Of a stretch of 64,000 bases of DNA, positions 1-11,306 are shown piece by piece. The stretch lies in assembly GCA_001466705.2 (NCBI GenBank), contig LATX02000198.1, positions 248,001-312,000 of the forward strand. Reading direction: 5' to 3'. Source of the stretch: Moniliophthora roreri (lineage: Eukaryota > Basidiomycota > Agaricomycetes > Agaricales > Marasmiaceae). The notes under the pieces were generated by a model. That model saw only the letters and a list, made by a program, of their open reading frames with translations. It was not told where the DNA came from and did no database searches. The stretch's first letter is position 1. The number at the start of each line of letters is the position of its first letter. The position numbers and the translations under genes were made by a program.

Positions 1-86
1 ACGAGAACGTGTGTTAACCGTCTAGGAAGTCGAACGGCATTAGCGCTTTAATCTGCCTTTGTGATACACACTAGCTTACTATGGTA

Positions 87-170
87 CCTCTGGAAGTTGT
101 CGAAAACACTATGAACCGCCTTGAAGACCGTGCAGACGGTAAAGTGATCTACATGGAAAAGTTGACATGT
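87..170 (+). pseudogene. possible oxidoreductase C-terminal relic
   Basis: A short frame starting PLEVVENTMNRLEDRADGKV and continuing VIY resembles the end of medium-chain zinc/quinone reductases, where a helix is followed by G-K-(V/L)-V-Y. No upstream body of such an enzyme lies in the window, because the sequence starts here. A second similar stretch occurs near 28590 (RLEVVEDVLNCFEDGRAVYD). The likeness is weak and rests on about 25 residues. It could be a chance frame. Confidence 0.2.
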
Positions 171-670
171 GTCCCACCATGCCTAGGCCTCTGGATGTTT
201 GGTGGATTGTTTGGAACTTTGTCGCGACATTGTCCTTTCGTTTATTTCATTTCATTTCTCCTCAACCAAGGAGATAGATTAGGTATCGCTTTGTTCGCCC
301 TGGCTCCTATGTTTAGCTGTGTCATTCGGATTACCAGATAATCATCAGTGGCAGTCCTAGTAAAACGCCCGGCAAGAGAGAATCACTCGCCGTCGTTCTT
401 ACGATGGCCGAACATCTGATAACCTAAACTGGAACCCGAACTTTGCTTTCGCTTCGAGGCCATAATTCTACGCCCGAAACGACTGCAAGATCAAGTCTAA
501 ATGATCAGTTTCATTTGGGGTGCTATCAGACGAATATAAGTAGACCTGTTATGTGCATTGCATTTGCGAAATCTGTATCGGATGAGGTACAGTATCGAGT
601 GGACGTGATTTCAGCGACAAGAGAAAGGACAAGAAAGTCAAACTACGCCGATTCCAGAAACAATCCCACA

Positions 671-2242
671 TCAATGCATCGCCTCGCTCCCGTACCCAAG
701 CAACTCCGTTTCGTCCTCCGATCTGATATCCGGCACCTGTACTACCCTCACAGCAAGCCCCTCTTCTTGAAGCGCACGCAAGCGCCCTAGGTCAAACTTC
801 GCTTCCCGTGCATTGACAACCTTCACATATGTTGACCGGAGCCGAGGCGCATGCCTCATACGTGCCTCTAGCATGGCCTCCAATACATCCTTCCCTGTCC
901 ACTCGTTCCAAACCATCATTGTGAGCGCCCTCAGCTTAGGTACAGTCGTTCCTTTGGTCAACGCCTCCAGAAAGCGAACGGTAATGGTGAAATTGTCGCC
1001 GTTGGTCGGACCAGTCCTTTTCCTTTGCATATCCTTCACGTCCAGCTCGGTCAGATTTGGCATTTTTCGGAGTATCGATAGGAGATGTTGATCGTTGAAG
1101 GGGACACGGTGAAAGCGGAGGGTGCGCAGATTCGATGCGGAGGATGCGATGATATGTAGAATAGGTTTCAGAAAGATGGAATGCAAGTCTTCATTACGCA
1201 TACGCGAATAACACGGGCCATGGAACCTCGCCATATCGAAGAAGAGAGAGGACAACGCCGGGAAAGACATGTCATTCAACAGCTCTGCGACAGGTCCTAG
1301 ATTGATTGGTTCCCCAAAACCGATCTTGAGGGTGTGGAGCGTTGGAAGAGAAAGCTTGGATGTTCTTGGAGGCGGTTGTTCTTTCGAATCCTGGAAAAAC
1401 TGCAGGTGTGCGATTTAAACATTGGGGCAGTGGGCAAAGACATTACAGATGGTATCCACTGATGCATACAACAGTTCGATATTGGTGATTTGCGTAAAGG
1501 GAAAGCGGGACCTTTCAGATATTCTGCTCATGGAACGACAAAAACGAGCTGCCAAGCTATGGATGGATGATGAAGCGGCAAAATATTCGAGAAAGGCTGG
1601 GGTATCCTCCTCAATCGGAATGCGGACTCTGAGATCGGAAAGGACAGGAAAGTGATGGGGAAGACTGAAAAGTAGACGGCTAGAAAAGGTATTGTCATCA
1701 GATTTTGAATCAATGGTCAACGCCAGAGAGCGAATGCGCTGTGCATGTTGGAAGATTAACTCGAGCATATGACGTGTAAAGTTGAGGTATCTTGTGGCGG
1801 AGAAGGCAGGTAGGTCATCCGCCGTCGCGGACGTTACGATGGCTTGTTCCTGCGATGTGAACCCGTACTCCACAAAGATCGTCACCGCAAGTGGATGGGA
1901 ACTGGAGCGCTTCAAGTGGGACATAAGCCGTTTTATATATAGCTCCGAGTATCCAAATCGCGGAATTCGGACAAGGAATGATGCCCAAAGTGCAGGTGTT
2001 CGCAGGGAAACGTTTCTCCAGCGGCTGCACACGCTGCCGAGATGGGATCCTGTCGAATGGCTCCCCCCAGCCCGAGGTGAAATGCGCGTTCGGTAGATGT
2101 CATCAAACTCGGTCGTGACTATATCGAGGAAAATTTCAGAGAGGATTTCAGGAGGGAGCGAATTGATTGGGGTCGCGACATCAGGAACCTGGCGTAGCAG
2201 ACTCGGATTCGATTTCTGTGTCGACTGCACCATTGGCGACAT
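671..2242 (-). CDS. F-box-like/leucine-rich-repeat protein
   Basis: The N-terminal region carries an F-box-like signature (INSLPPEILSEIFLDIV, then CSRWRNVSLRTPALWASF) at roughly residues 25-85. It is followed by leucine-rich stretches such as LRTLRFHRVPFNDQHLL and LTELDVKDM. F-box proteins of this type usually serve as substrate adaptors of SCF ubiquitin ligases. The substrate cannot be predicted here. I start at the ATG at 2242; the frame opens slightly further upstream without another ATG. The frame breaks at 1418 with a TAA. It is restored, in phase, if the 30-nt GT...AG stretch 1391-1420 is removed. That is unusually short for an intron, so an old indel/stop is the alternative. The family is greatly expanded in agaricomycetes, and another broken member lies at 41.3-42.6 kb. 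Confidence 0.7.
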
Positions 2243-2399
2243 CGACTGATTGCAGTACTGCAAGTATTACAATGTTCAGTAAAGCATAGACCAATAATGG
2301 GACACGGCATACCTCGAATATCCAGAGAGCTTTCCAAAATTTCAAAGGTATCGTCGTGGTGGTTCAAGAAGGACAAAGTCACACATCACATAAAGTGAC

Positions 2400-3490
2400 A
2401 GGCTTCAAATATTGTCAGAAAAACACCGACAGATTTGGAACTGCCCATTCAGATATTCAAACGTACTCACCAAGCCCTGGTGCCTAATATCTAACCTTAG
2501 GCGGGTCATGATGATGGCGAGCAGTATGACCTATACGTCTAGATCTGAAAGTGCCGGATGCTTTTTTTTTTTCTTTCATGGGTAGCGTAACTCGCAACGA
2601 CATATCTATACTGAGAATTCACGAGCTGAAGTGATTGAGATAAATTCTTGTCACGTCGATAGGCCATGTTGGTCGTAAAGCACCGCCTGCGCGTACATAC
2701 TTACTCAAACAGCGATCAGCGACCATCAATCATCACTCGACGGTTCCCCAAATTCCCATGCGACTAAACGTACTGTACTTTGCTATAATCTGCGAATCGA
2801 TACACCATCGCCATCGCCATTGGATCCTGCTAACACCCATTCCCAACCATAGAGCCTGGCGGCTCGATGCATGCACCGCTATCAGCATAGCGCTCATGCT
2901 AAAGAAGATAAAAGCTCACGCGTATCCCTGCCTTGTTGAAGATACCCTTGGTTCCGATAAAATGGTCTGTTCTCTTCCCTTTGAGTATTGAAGATGGCAC
3001 AATGGAGCAGCTCGTCATCGCAACACGCTTGAGGTATTCGTGGGATGCTATCATGAACATCATACTCAATAAAGAGTAATTAACGGCAAGTTATTGACAT
3101 TGGCTCAAAAGACCTACGATGAGAACATTAGAAACAACCTCGCAATGGGAGCCGGGAATCTCACCTGAACCCTGCTACAATCATTCAAGATTAACGAAGC
3201 CACCATGTATCTTGACGCATGCCGAGATATCGAGAGTGTTCGGGACCAAGAAACCTATAGAAGAATCTTGAGCGTAACGATCACGTCGCAGAGCAGCACG
3301 GTATGTACAAACCAAAGAGTCACAATATTCTACTCAAGCTGGTAGCCGTATCGGTTTCCTGAAACCTTCATTCACCAAATTGTCGAATACTGCCAGAAAA
3401 TACCGCATCGACTACGTCATTGGTACCCTTCTGAACGACGGCAGTCGATTGTGACGATCGTCTTTTCTAGGAGGCGTGTATGGTAAAAGG
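2400..3490. other. intergenic, no supported gene
   Basis: Only short frames occur here. A frame at 3205 (MYLDACRDIESVRDQETYRR) runs into a possible GT donor at about 3301 but could not be extended into a gene. A T-run lies near 2563. I see no RNA gene. Confidence 0.4.
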
Positions 3491-3544
3491 TGGCACGATC
3501 CCACCCGCGTCCTTCTACTACTCGAATCTACTATAAAACCGAAT

Positions 3545-4632
3545 GAACACCAACAAAGTAGGAAAATAAAACATACGTACCTCCTATTCGCCCTTCAGCC
3601 AACTGCTCGCCGAGCATCTGCGAGCACTCCATGATATACTTGTCGGAATCTTCTTCGATAGGAATAGCTCGAGGAATGGCACTGCAGATGCACATTCAGT
3701 CAGGGTACCAGACGTACACTGGATGGGTGCATACCTCTGCATATAATATATTGACTCACACACGCTTCGTCCTGTACCGCAGCAAGCACTGCACTCGAGC
3801 CATCAGCCACTGCTTTGCTTCGCAGCTTCAGTCTGGACCTGACTCCACCAAGATCTGTTTTGCATGCTCCGGATTAAATGTTCAGACCGAATGGTTCCAT
3901 AATGAAGGCCGAGCCGCGCTAGGCGAAACTCAGATTGTACTGATGGTTTTTGGAACGAGCGGCGGTGAACGCCGGACGACGAGGAAGAACATCCAAGCAA
4001 CGACCGCGCCCCTTGGAGATTCAGCAAGGTAGTCTTAAGAAAATCCGTAGGTTCGTTAGCACTAGGTGTGATCGTTGTAAGGGTAGGTTCCTCGACATAA
4101 AAGCGTGCAGTTGTCCCTGGACAGTCATAGTTCATGTCAGTCATGTGTAGCAGTGAAGAATGAGGCGTTCGGAATCACACCTTTGCTAATACCGACTACC
4201 CAAATCTAACTCGATAAGTCTTCCAATACCCTGAGTAATGAACAGTGGTCTACGTCGAGTGCACTGAATTCTTTCCGAGTTGTTGCATTAATGGAAGACA
4301 AGGTGCATCGCGTATGCTGGTATCGGCTTGGAGGTCCCTTCTCCGACACTACGCAATTCACAATCCACCGAGCGATCGCGAATCATGAAAAGAGTCGCTG
4401 GAAACGGCTGAATGGATAAAGGCATCGCAGTCCTGAATGCAGCAAATTTCGTATGGGTGGAAAACAAGTCATCTAAATTCGTACCTAAGTCTCCCAGGTA
4501 ACCTTGTCCTGCAAATGACGAGTCAAACCAACAGGGCCTGAGGCTTATGAAGACCCTGCTTCTATGATATAGGACGCTTGGTAATGGAATTACAGGGACT
4601 TGAAGAAACGCCATGTCAGGAGTGTTTATCAT
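3545..4632 (-). CDS. unrecognised duplicated gene X, copy 1
   Basis: I do not recognise this gene. It is supported by conservation of several coding blocks in three copies (here, 18.1-19.2 kb and 22.9-24.1 kb). Block 1 (4632-4288) begins MINTPDMAFLQVPVIPLPSV and ends AYAMHLVFH. It is open throughout in this copy only. Block 2 (about 4144-3880) contains TTARFYVEEPTLTTITPSAN, followed in another frame by a hydrophobic WMFFLVVRRSPPLVPKTI. Block 3, split by an intron, holds AVLAAVQDEAC then AIPRAIPIEEDSDKYIMECS and QMLGEQLAEGRIGG, ending at a GTACGT donor (about 3582). The exon joins could not be closed with certainty, so this may be one gene, two, or a decaying one. It is divergent from M, with the intervening region shared by all copies. 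Confidence 0.4.
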
Positions 4633-4693
4633 GCCCTTCGGACAGCCGGTAAAGGAAGGTACGAAGACCTAAAGGTGGATACGAAGCAAGCTA

Positions 4694-4964
4694 CAGTAGC
4701 GGCCAAAAAGTTTGCACTACTAAAAAAGGAAATTTGTTCATATCTACCCAAAATCAATGGGTGTCGAACGAAGACCCTCTATAGAAAAGGCTTTTTCGCC
4801 GATTTTCTGTGCCCAATCATGACCATTGCACTCAGTCTACTACGAGAAGCAAAAAAATTGAGAAATGGGTATTTAAGTGGCCATTTGGAGGGGTGTTTTG
4901 TGTTCCCTACGGTGATGGGAATAATTTTCCCAATATGGCATTGTAAACTTTTTGGCCGCTAGTG
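4694..4964. mobile_element. Tc1/mariner-type MITE with TA target duplication
   Basis: A 271-bp element has terminal inverted repeats: CAGTAGCGGCCAAAAAGTTT at the left, and CACTAGCGGCCAAAAAGTTT when the right end is read on the minus strand. It is flanked by TA at 4692-4693 and 4965-4966. The same locus in arm 2 (about 18038-18050) reads straight through with a single TA, so the empty site is directly visible. There is no transposase; a 120-codon frame across it has no recognisable motif. The TA target and short TIRs fit a non-autonomous Tc1/mariner (pogo-like) element. It inserted after the module was duplicated, or was lost from the other copies. Confidence 0.85.
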
Positions 4965-5585
4965 TATTCACACGCGCGCCGGCGGCGGAGTTGTGACTCG
5001 GTTCATCAACTCAAGGACTCTACGCAGATGCAGCAAGTAGAACTACTGCTAGCACTATAGCTAGGCTTCTCTAGCATTACCTACCACTTCAGAATTTCCA
5101 AGAACTAAAGCTGGACTAAAATCCCCTCAATCTCGATTCGTTTTGTGAATCACACCGCCGAGTCTCCGAGTCATTTAATCATTCCGCGCGTTTGATCACT
5201 TGTCCCTCTGATTTCACTATTTGTGTGCACAGTAGTAGAAGACAGAGATTGCGAAGACCAAAGTACGCGTTTTCTTCCATTGCCTCAGAAATTGACGTTG
5301 ATTTTCCATTCCCTGGACCAATGAACTATGAAGTTTCTAAGTTCACGGTTCAACACAAGTAGATGCGATAGGCCTGTAACCGTCCCAGAGGCCCGGGGAG
5401 CAGGTTATAAACGTATTGATGGCGGTGCGTCCTCTTCTCATTCTGCTCCTATTCTGCTCCTGGATCCTTGGACTCAATCTTGACTAGCTTGTTGCTAGCT
5501 TGACTAGGGCCTATTTGGTGGCACCGTCTAGTTACCCGGGCCGCTAGGTAGTTCATTTATTTCGGCATGAGAATCTTTCGGACCA

Positions 5586-5610
5586 CCTGATATCGATATC
5601 GATACCAGAT
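5586..5610. promoter_or_regulatory. conserved palindrome upstream of M genes
   Basis: A self-complementary GATATCGATATC core within CCTGATATCGATATCGATAC lies about 450 bp upstream of M copy 1. It recurs upstream of M copy 2 (about 17184-17206) and M copy 3 (about 22085-22107). A shortened form (TTGATATCGATACC) lies upstream of copy 4 (about 62775). Conservation may simply reflect shared ancestry of the copies. A protein-binding role is a guess. Confidence 0.3.
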
Positions 5611-5662
5611 GACCTTAGGTACGAATCAGTTGGGACCGCGCTTTTTTGATCTGATTCTGCTA

Positions 5663-5816
5663 TACATGCCAGAAAGGGAAAAAAATCTGCTCGACAGAAT
5701 ATATAGCTGAAATGCACCACGGTACTATATGTAGTACCGAACCACCCATGATCTGCCATATGGGGCGCCGAGATGCATTTCAGTTGTAAATTCTGTCGAG
5801 CAGATTTCTGGCGTGA
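5663..5816. mobile_element. short TIR element (MITE) with TA target site
   Basis: This 154-bp insertion has arms that form a long imperfect inverted repeat. The left arm runs from TACATGCCAGAAA through AATCTGCTCGACAGAAT to GCTGAAATGCA. The right arm mirrors it, ending AGATTTCTGGCGTGA. It is flanked by TA (5661-5662 and 5817-5818). The homologous positions in copies 2, 3 and 4 read CTGCTATAGGGATGCAT without it. It is too short to code for anything and could fold into a hairpin. Its ends differ from the element at 4694, so it is a second family. Confidence 0.75.
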
Positions 5817-6057
5817 TAGGGATGCATCGTGGTTCGTCGAACCTCACCTCAGAACCAAGATATTTTTAACGACATGAATTCCTTGGTAATCGTCTTGCCG
5901 CTCCGATTCTTAGGAGGTCCTCGAGTGCGACTTGAGCGCAGTGGACACTTGCTCCACAGCAAGCGATCTCAACTAGCCAGTGATAGCAGGCCAGCAGCAT
6001 AAAACGGACAGTTAGTGAGATATCTGCACCCACATTCCCTCTCTTATCGTCCCAGTA

Positions 6058-7494
6058 ATGTCCGATTCAACAGACGATGTTACTTCAATCTTTTCCGTCC
6101 AATATACTGTTATTTCCTCAATTGCCACCCTGTCTGTACGTCCCTCTCTGCATGTATGACTCCATATGTTTGACTAATCCACGTGTTAGGCCATGTATTT
6201 TGTCTATGGTAAGTCCTTGATCTACCTCGAGCACGACGAGAATATGACAAGCCATACTAGGCTTATATGTCCTGCTGTTTGGCGCAGCTGTCTACTTGAT
6301 GCGCAGCCGTCAGCAATGCGACGAGCGGCTCAATTGGAACCTGTATCTATCGCTAACGGTGATTCTCTTTGTGTTTTCTACGGTTTATGTCGTGATCGAA
6401 ACCGTATCTCTGGTTCGCGATTCCATCATCTGCTTTACTGCAGTCAAGACCCGCGATTACGAGCCTTTGGTGGACTACTGGGCCCATGATAATTACAAGA
6501 CAGCTTCGGCGTGAGGAACTGGCGTCCTATCACACCCCCTTTTACTGAAACTCTCTTAGCGCTTTCATGCTACTGATACCTATCATCCTCAAGTACTTCA
6601 CTCCATTGCTCAATGCTCAGAAAACTAACCTATGACATTCCAGCATCACGGCAGAGGCCATGCTAGTTCGTGGCGCAAGTGACAGCCCATCATGCTGATC
6701 CTGATCCTCCTTTTGTTTGCAGATACACCGCTGCTATCTGATCTGGGATTCCAGGGAACGAGTTGCCTTGCCGCTGGTAGTAGCCTCAGTCCTTACGAAT
6801 AGTGCGCGCATAGCTGCTTTTCCTCTGACACTGACATTGAACACGTTATATGGCCGGTTTCAGTCATTGGAGTCGTCAATGTAATATTGATTTTAGTTGA
6901 TATTAACTCCGAGTCTTCGAATCTAGATTTTTACAATGTTGGAAAAGCCGTCGGTGTCGTGTACGGTACCACTAGCGTTATTGTCAACTCCGTGCTTACC
7001 CTTCTTACTGGTATGGCATTTGCATCCTATATGGTTCGTTTCCAATCCTGACCTCTATACATGCCAAGCTGGACGTATTTGGTGGATCCATCGACAAGTT
7101 CGTGCTCACGGGGTTCATACAAGCGATAAACTTATGCACTCGGTTTCTAGGATTATGTGAGTGTCTTTGCTTTAATTGCTACTACTATTGTCTTTCTAAA
7201 CTCCTTGGTACTAGACTCGAGTCTGGTCTACTCTATCCAGCGATGAGTATGATCAACCTAATCACATTTTATACTGCAACAATAGACGACCTACCTCTTG
7301 ATTTCGGGCCGCTCGTGACGCTGAGTGCTGTAAGTAGTAATGTTCATAATGTTTATTCTTGTAAAAACGTTGTATAGGGAATTGCTCCAACATTGATTAT
7401 GGTTCGAGCCAGACTTGGCAAAAGTGTCGAAAGCTTACAGGACAAGGTCTCGGACATACGCAAGTGGTCAGTTGGTGCAGAAGTCCTTCCTTGA
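6058..7494 (+). CDS. serpentine-like multi-pass membrane protein M, copy 1
   Basis: The protein is built from about eight exons. It begins MSDSTDDVTSIFSVQYTVIS. Successive hydrophobic segments include YLSLTVILFVFSTVYVVIET and, after an exon ending PIILN, ITAEAML followed by IHRCYLIWDSRERVALPLVV. The segment before the last exons contains AGRIWWIHRQ, and the last exon begins GIAPTLIMVRARLGKSVESL. This layout (about seven helices, a conserved IHRCY.IW and a late IAPTLI.VRA block) belongs to a basidiomycete family of serpentine-like proteins of unknown function, expected in the plasma membrane. Splice phases close well, for example AAT-A / TC-ATT across the 'gtgcgc...tttcag' intron. The C-terminus ends at TGA 7492 after DIRKWSVGAEVLP, shorter than copies 2 and 3, which continue about 35 residues. 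The tail is therefore probably frameshifted. Confidence 0.7.
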
Positions 7495-7924
7495 TAGTGG
7501 TAGAGAGCTCGTGAGGTGCACTCAACCATAGCTATCATGGAAGTTGACTCGGGATAGGCAGCAGTGACCGGCCGATGGGCAGAAGACATTGATGGTTTAG
7601 ATCGGTCACGGTTACGAGCTATAAATTACCAGCGTTTTCTCTAATCCCTTCTGTATTTATCATCAATTGCCATCCTTTAGAAAGCGCATTGATCATTCGT
7701 GGGCGCCGCGACTACTGCGCTTGCTCTACTAGTGTCCCGAGGACTTCATGCAGGGTGGTATTAATGTACCTTGATCCATTCATTGGGCTTGTGAACCTTC
7801 GAGGTCTTGCCGATACAAATGATCGGACCGCCATGTCCTCATCACATCTATGGATAACGTTCATTCGTCAATTTCAGGTTTCATGTGATCTTGTGTACAC
7901 AACTTGCTATCCCATTTATACATA

Positions 7925-10009
7925 CTACAATTCAGGCGCTCCCAAAGCTTTCGAGTGAGGAATCTTCTGGAATGCTCCCGCCATCTTGTAACCGATGAAT
8001 ACATTGCTACCATCACCCTAAAGAAATCCGACATCAACGCCGTGTTATCACGAATCCAAAGAACGAAACAAAAAAACTCACAATCAAGCAGTAACCCTTG
8101 GGTTTATCAAACTCGACTTGACTCTCCAAAAACTTGATCTGTTCAGCTGAAAGCGTTATATCCAACGCTTCGAGATTCTGCTGCAACTGTTCGACTTTAC
8201 GACCTCCAATGATAGGGAAAACGTGTGTCGTTTTTTGCATTACGTATGCGATGGCCACTTTTTTTTTGCGTCGTCAGGAGTCAGGACAAGGAAATGCGAC
8301 TCTGAAAGGACACTTGCCAGAGGTAATACTCTTCGCACCTACTTCACCCGCAACTTTCTCAAGCGCTCTAGAAACCTTGACTTGCGCGTCGTTCCGCTTC
8401 CAATCGCCCCATGTCTTGCGGCCTTCTTCGCCTGATTGAAGACGGGCTTGTTCTTCAGCGTCTGTGCGGAGTTTTCCTCCTGCGAGGACACCCCAAGGGG
8501 CTGGTGCCATTCCTAATAAAGTGAATATAATAAGTTGTAGGGAAGCGAAAGTGGAAGCACTACTCACCGAAGTCTCTAGCCATAGGTATAATGTCTCGCT
8601 CAAAGGACCTTTGCATAATGTTCCATTCGCCTTGATACACAACGAATGGAGTCTTGCCATGATCCTTGGCGTATTGGTTTGCTTTTGCTACGATCCAGGC
8701 AGGTGTATCCGAGACACCCTATCAAGTGCTCAATCAACTAGAGACCGCATACTAGAACCGGACACGTACCAAATAAAGAACCTTTCCCTGAACAACCAAA
8801 TTATGAAGGCCATCCATTACTTCTTCGATAGATGTGTCCCAATCCCACCAATGTACGTAAAACAAATCGATATATGTCGTACGGAGTTTTTTCAAGCTGG
8901 CTTCGACGGAAAGTGTCATGGCGTACTAGTTATTAGCCGTATCGATGAAATTGCCCCCCATATCAAAGTACGCATCCAAGAGCTTGAAACTGGACTCTTT
9001 ATCCATTGAACCCATAAAGTCACTCCATTTATCACCGATGCTCATCGCACCAAGGCATAGAGGTGAGACGTGGACGCCTGCACGGGGGGACAGGGTACGG
9101 TAGACACCGAGTTTGGTTGGTGGAGGAGGTGCTGGGGCGAATGCTGACATTGAGAGGTAGTACTGTTTGTGTAGATGAGTAGGCGATTCTGTTGTTAGTT
9201 GATCAGCTTTTAAAGAATGGCCACGGGGATTGGCGGGGATCTTTGCTTCTAACCAGCCGTCGATATGACGCGTCCAAGGACCGATACGGTGTTATGCCAA
9301 ACAAGTTGAACTCGGATACCTTCCGAGCTCGAATGATCTGCACATATTCATGCTGACATCAGTCGAAATACGCGCCTACTCACTCGAATTCCAACNAAGG
9401 CCATCCATTACTTCTTCGATAGATGTGTCCCAATCCCACCAATGTACGTAAAACAAATCGATATATGTCGTACGGAGTTTTTTCAAGCTGGCTTCGACGG
9501 AAAGTGTCATGCTCTTGATATTGTTGCCCACAAACTGGACTTTTTGTTTGATAGCTGGATCGGCGCGTTTGTAGAGAGTCGTGTACTGTTTCAAGCCAAA
9601 GAGTGAGTAAAAAGATCATCTCGATATGAGATTGGTACGCACCTTGGTAGCAATGAAAAGCTGATCCCTCACACCACGCTTTTCCGCCCATTCACCTATA
9701 AACTCCTCCGAAGTTTCGTCTTGGCTGTTTATCATTTATCGATCAACCCCCCAAGCAAAGAATGAAAACCGGGATGTTGGCGTACTAGTTATTAGCCGTA
9801 TCGATGAAATTGCCCCCCATATCAAAGTACGCATCCAAGAGCTTGAAACTGGACTCTTTATCCATTGAACCCATAAAGTCACTCCATTTATCACCGATGC
9901 TCATCGCACCAAGGCATAGAGGTGAGACGTGGACGCCTGCACGGGGGGACAGGGTACGGTAGACACCGAGTTTGGTTGGTGGAGGAGGTGCTGGGGCGAA
10001 TGCTGACAT
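7925..10009 (-). CDS. aldo/keto reductase (aryl-alcohol dehydrogenase type), AKR-a copy 1
   Basis: The enzyme would reduce aldehydes or ketones with NADPH in the cytosol, like fungal aryl-alcohol dehydrogenases and norsolorinic acid reductase homologues. Exon 1 (10009-about 9787) runs from MSAFAP to FIDTANN and supplies catalytic Asp and, across the junction, Tyr of [15 protein letters not shown]. The next exon gives the catalytic Lys in [16 protein letters not shown] supplies His. Later blocks are [33 protein letters not shown] (cofactor-phosphate region) and a final exon [18 protein letters not shown]...LGAPEL, stop at 7925. Length is normal for the family. In the assembly the gene is interrupted by a repeated stretch (8921-9395) ending at an N. 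The exons flanking that stretch are complete if it is removed. It is convergent with M copy 1. Confidence 0.75.
8921..9396. other. duplicated AKR-a 5' segment ending in assembly N
   Basis: Bases 8921-9395 repeat 9780-10254 with no difference that I can see. Bases of about 8796-8920 are likewise repeated just after the N (9397-9511). The piece carries exon 1 of AKR-a (9150-8926) fused directly to the [14 protein letters not shown] exon, without the NNYQDET...LFIATK exon. A single N sits exactly where the second copy begins. This pattern suits two overlapping contigs or haplotypes joined without merging. A true tandem duplication is the alternative. Confidence 0.7.
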
Positions 10010-10254
10010 TGAGAGGTAGTACTGTTTGTGTAGATGAGTAGGCGATTCTGTTGTTAGTTGATCAGCTTTTAAAGAATGGCCACGGGGATTGGCGGGGATC
10101 TTTGCTTCTAACCAGCCGTCGATATGACGCGTCCAAGGACCGATACGGTGTTATGCCAAACAAGTTGAACTCGGATACCTTCCGAGCTCGAATGATCTGC
10201 ACATATTCATGCTGACATCAGTCGAAATACGCGCCTACTCACTCGAATTCCAAC

Positions 10255-11306
10255 TTTAGGTCCATTGAGAACTCATTCGGCGATTTTCAATATGCGAAGG
10301 GATATAGGTGTCCAAGTCGGAACTGATATCGATGATTCTGGCTAGACGAGCTCGGTAGTGGTCATTAGGGCCTTTTCTTGAGTATCTCCCGCAACCAATC
10401 CTCTTCCGAGTTGGCAGCCGCGCGTGTAGTGGCCATCAGTAAAACAACATCGATCATTTCAGCATTTCCCGGCATTTATCACCTTTTGCACGGGTCACTG
10501 GTCACCTGACACCGGTAAAGGAATTTACCGGTAAAAGCGGTCACCTGATAGCGCTGCCATATTCCCAAATGGGGAGCTCCATCTAGGTTCCTGTCAAGTG
10601 CTCCCAGCATTGGTGTCGTTTGGTCCTACGCTAGCAAGTGCGCTAGTCTCCAAGCCGATTTCTAACTGATCCACTACCATTGCGATCCAACCGCTTTATC
10701 CATTCTATGCCATCCTCGTTCATAAAATCCATTTTCTGCACGCACCAAATCTTCCATTTGCGTGTTCACCCATCCAGTCGACTCTTCATAATCCAAGCAT
10801 CCGAGTTCCCATCTTACACACTCTGCCATTCATCAAAACCAAGCCAGTTGCTCCTAGCAGCTTCAGTGCTACGCCTGTCTCGTTTGTTAACCCGATGGTG
10901 CTTCTCCATAACGGCTGCTCGGTGCGTCTTTGATCCTTTTTCCTCTCATGCTAACGAGTGAATGATGGTGATATAGTCCTCCTCAGTAGTTCCGGTGCGC
11001 TCACTTTTGGGTCGCATGTACTGCACTGTGGTAGTGGTTAATCGCGAGTAGGATGGCTCAAATCGTGAGTACCCCCTCTGCATTCTGCACTTTTTTCACC
11101 TTTCTCATCCTCACCCCACCCGAGCAAACGTTTCTGACTAAGATGCAGGCTCCCCTAGATGAACCTACGCACTACTATTATCACCACTCTGGAGGACTAC
11201 CAGTAATCCGACTTCCGTTAAGCCCACGTGACTACCGGGCACGAGGCTTTATAGTAAATTATACAGTTGTCAGTAGCGGGTACTTGCTATCGTTTCGCTG
11301 GACAAT
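10255..11306. other. palindrome spacer, no gene seen
   Basis: This is unique sequence between the two palindrome arms. It holds no convincing coding block. At 10495-10545 there is a cluster of short inverted motifs (GGTCACCTGACACCGGTAAA, TTTACCGGTAAA, GGTCACCTGA), perhaps a relic of a small element end. Confidence 0.4.

Larger units (their letters stand above)
3494..10254. repeat. palindrome arm 1 (X-M-AKR-a module)
   Basis: This block is present in inverted orientation at about 13440-19250. Homology at the outer edge stops at GTGCCACC (revcomp, about 3494). Beyond that, the other copies continue into AKR-b and this one does not. The order here is X (minus), M (plus), AKR-a (minus). Long parts are nearly identical to arm 2 (8240-8700 versus 14200-14640); others are clearly diverged. 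It differs from arm 2 by two TA-flanked insertions (4694-4964 and 5663-5816) and by the duplicated segment around the N at 9396. Confidence 0.85.

Noticed and set aside
4600..4962. 120-codon plus-strand frame that looks like a small protein
   Set aside because: It spans the border of X copy 1 and the TA-flanked inverted-repeat element and vanishes in the empty-site copy, so it is not a gene.
5589..5604. GATATCGATATC palindrome as a proven operator
   Set aside because: It is conserved among module copies, but so is the surrounding DNA; no independent evidence of regulatory function. Kept only as a low-confidence site.
8464..9009. 181-codon plus-strand frame through the reductase region
   Set aside because: Antisense shadow of AKR-a exons; the minus strand carries the recognised catalytic blocks.
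8926..9150. A second complete AKR gene start identical to 10009-9785
   Set aside because: It repeats the neighbouring sequence up to a single N and lacks the following exon; best explained as an unmerged contig overlap.
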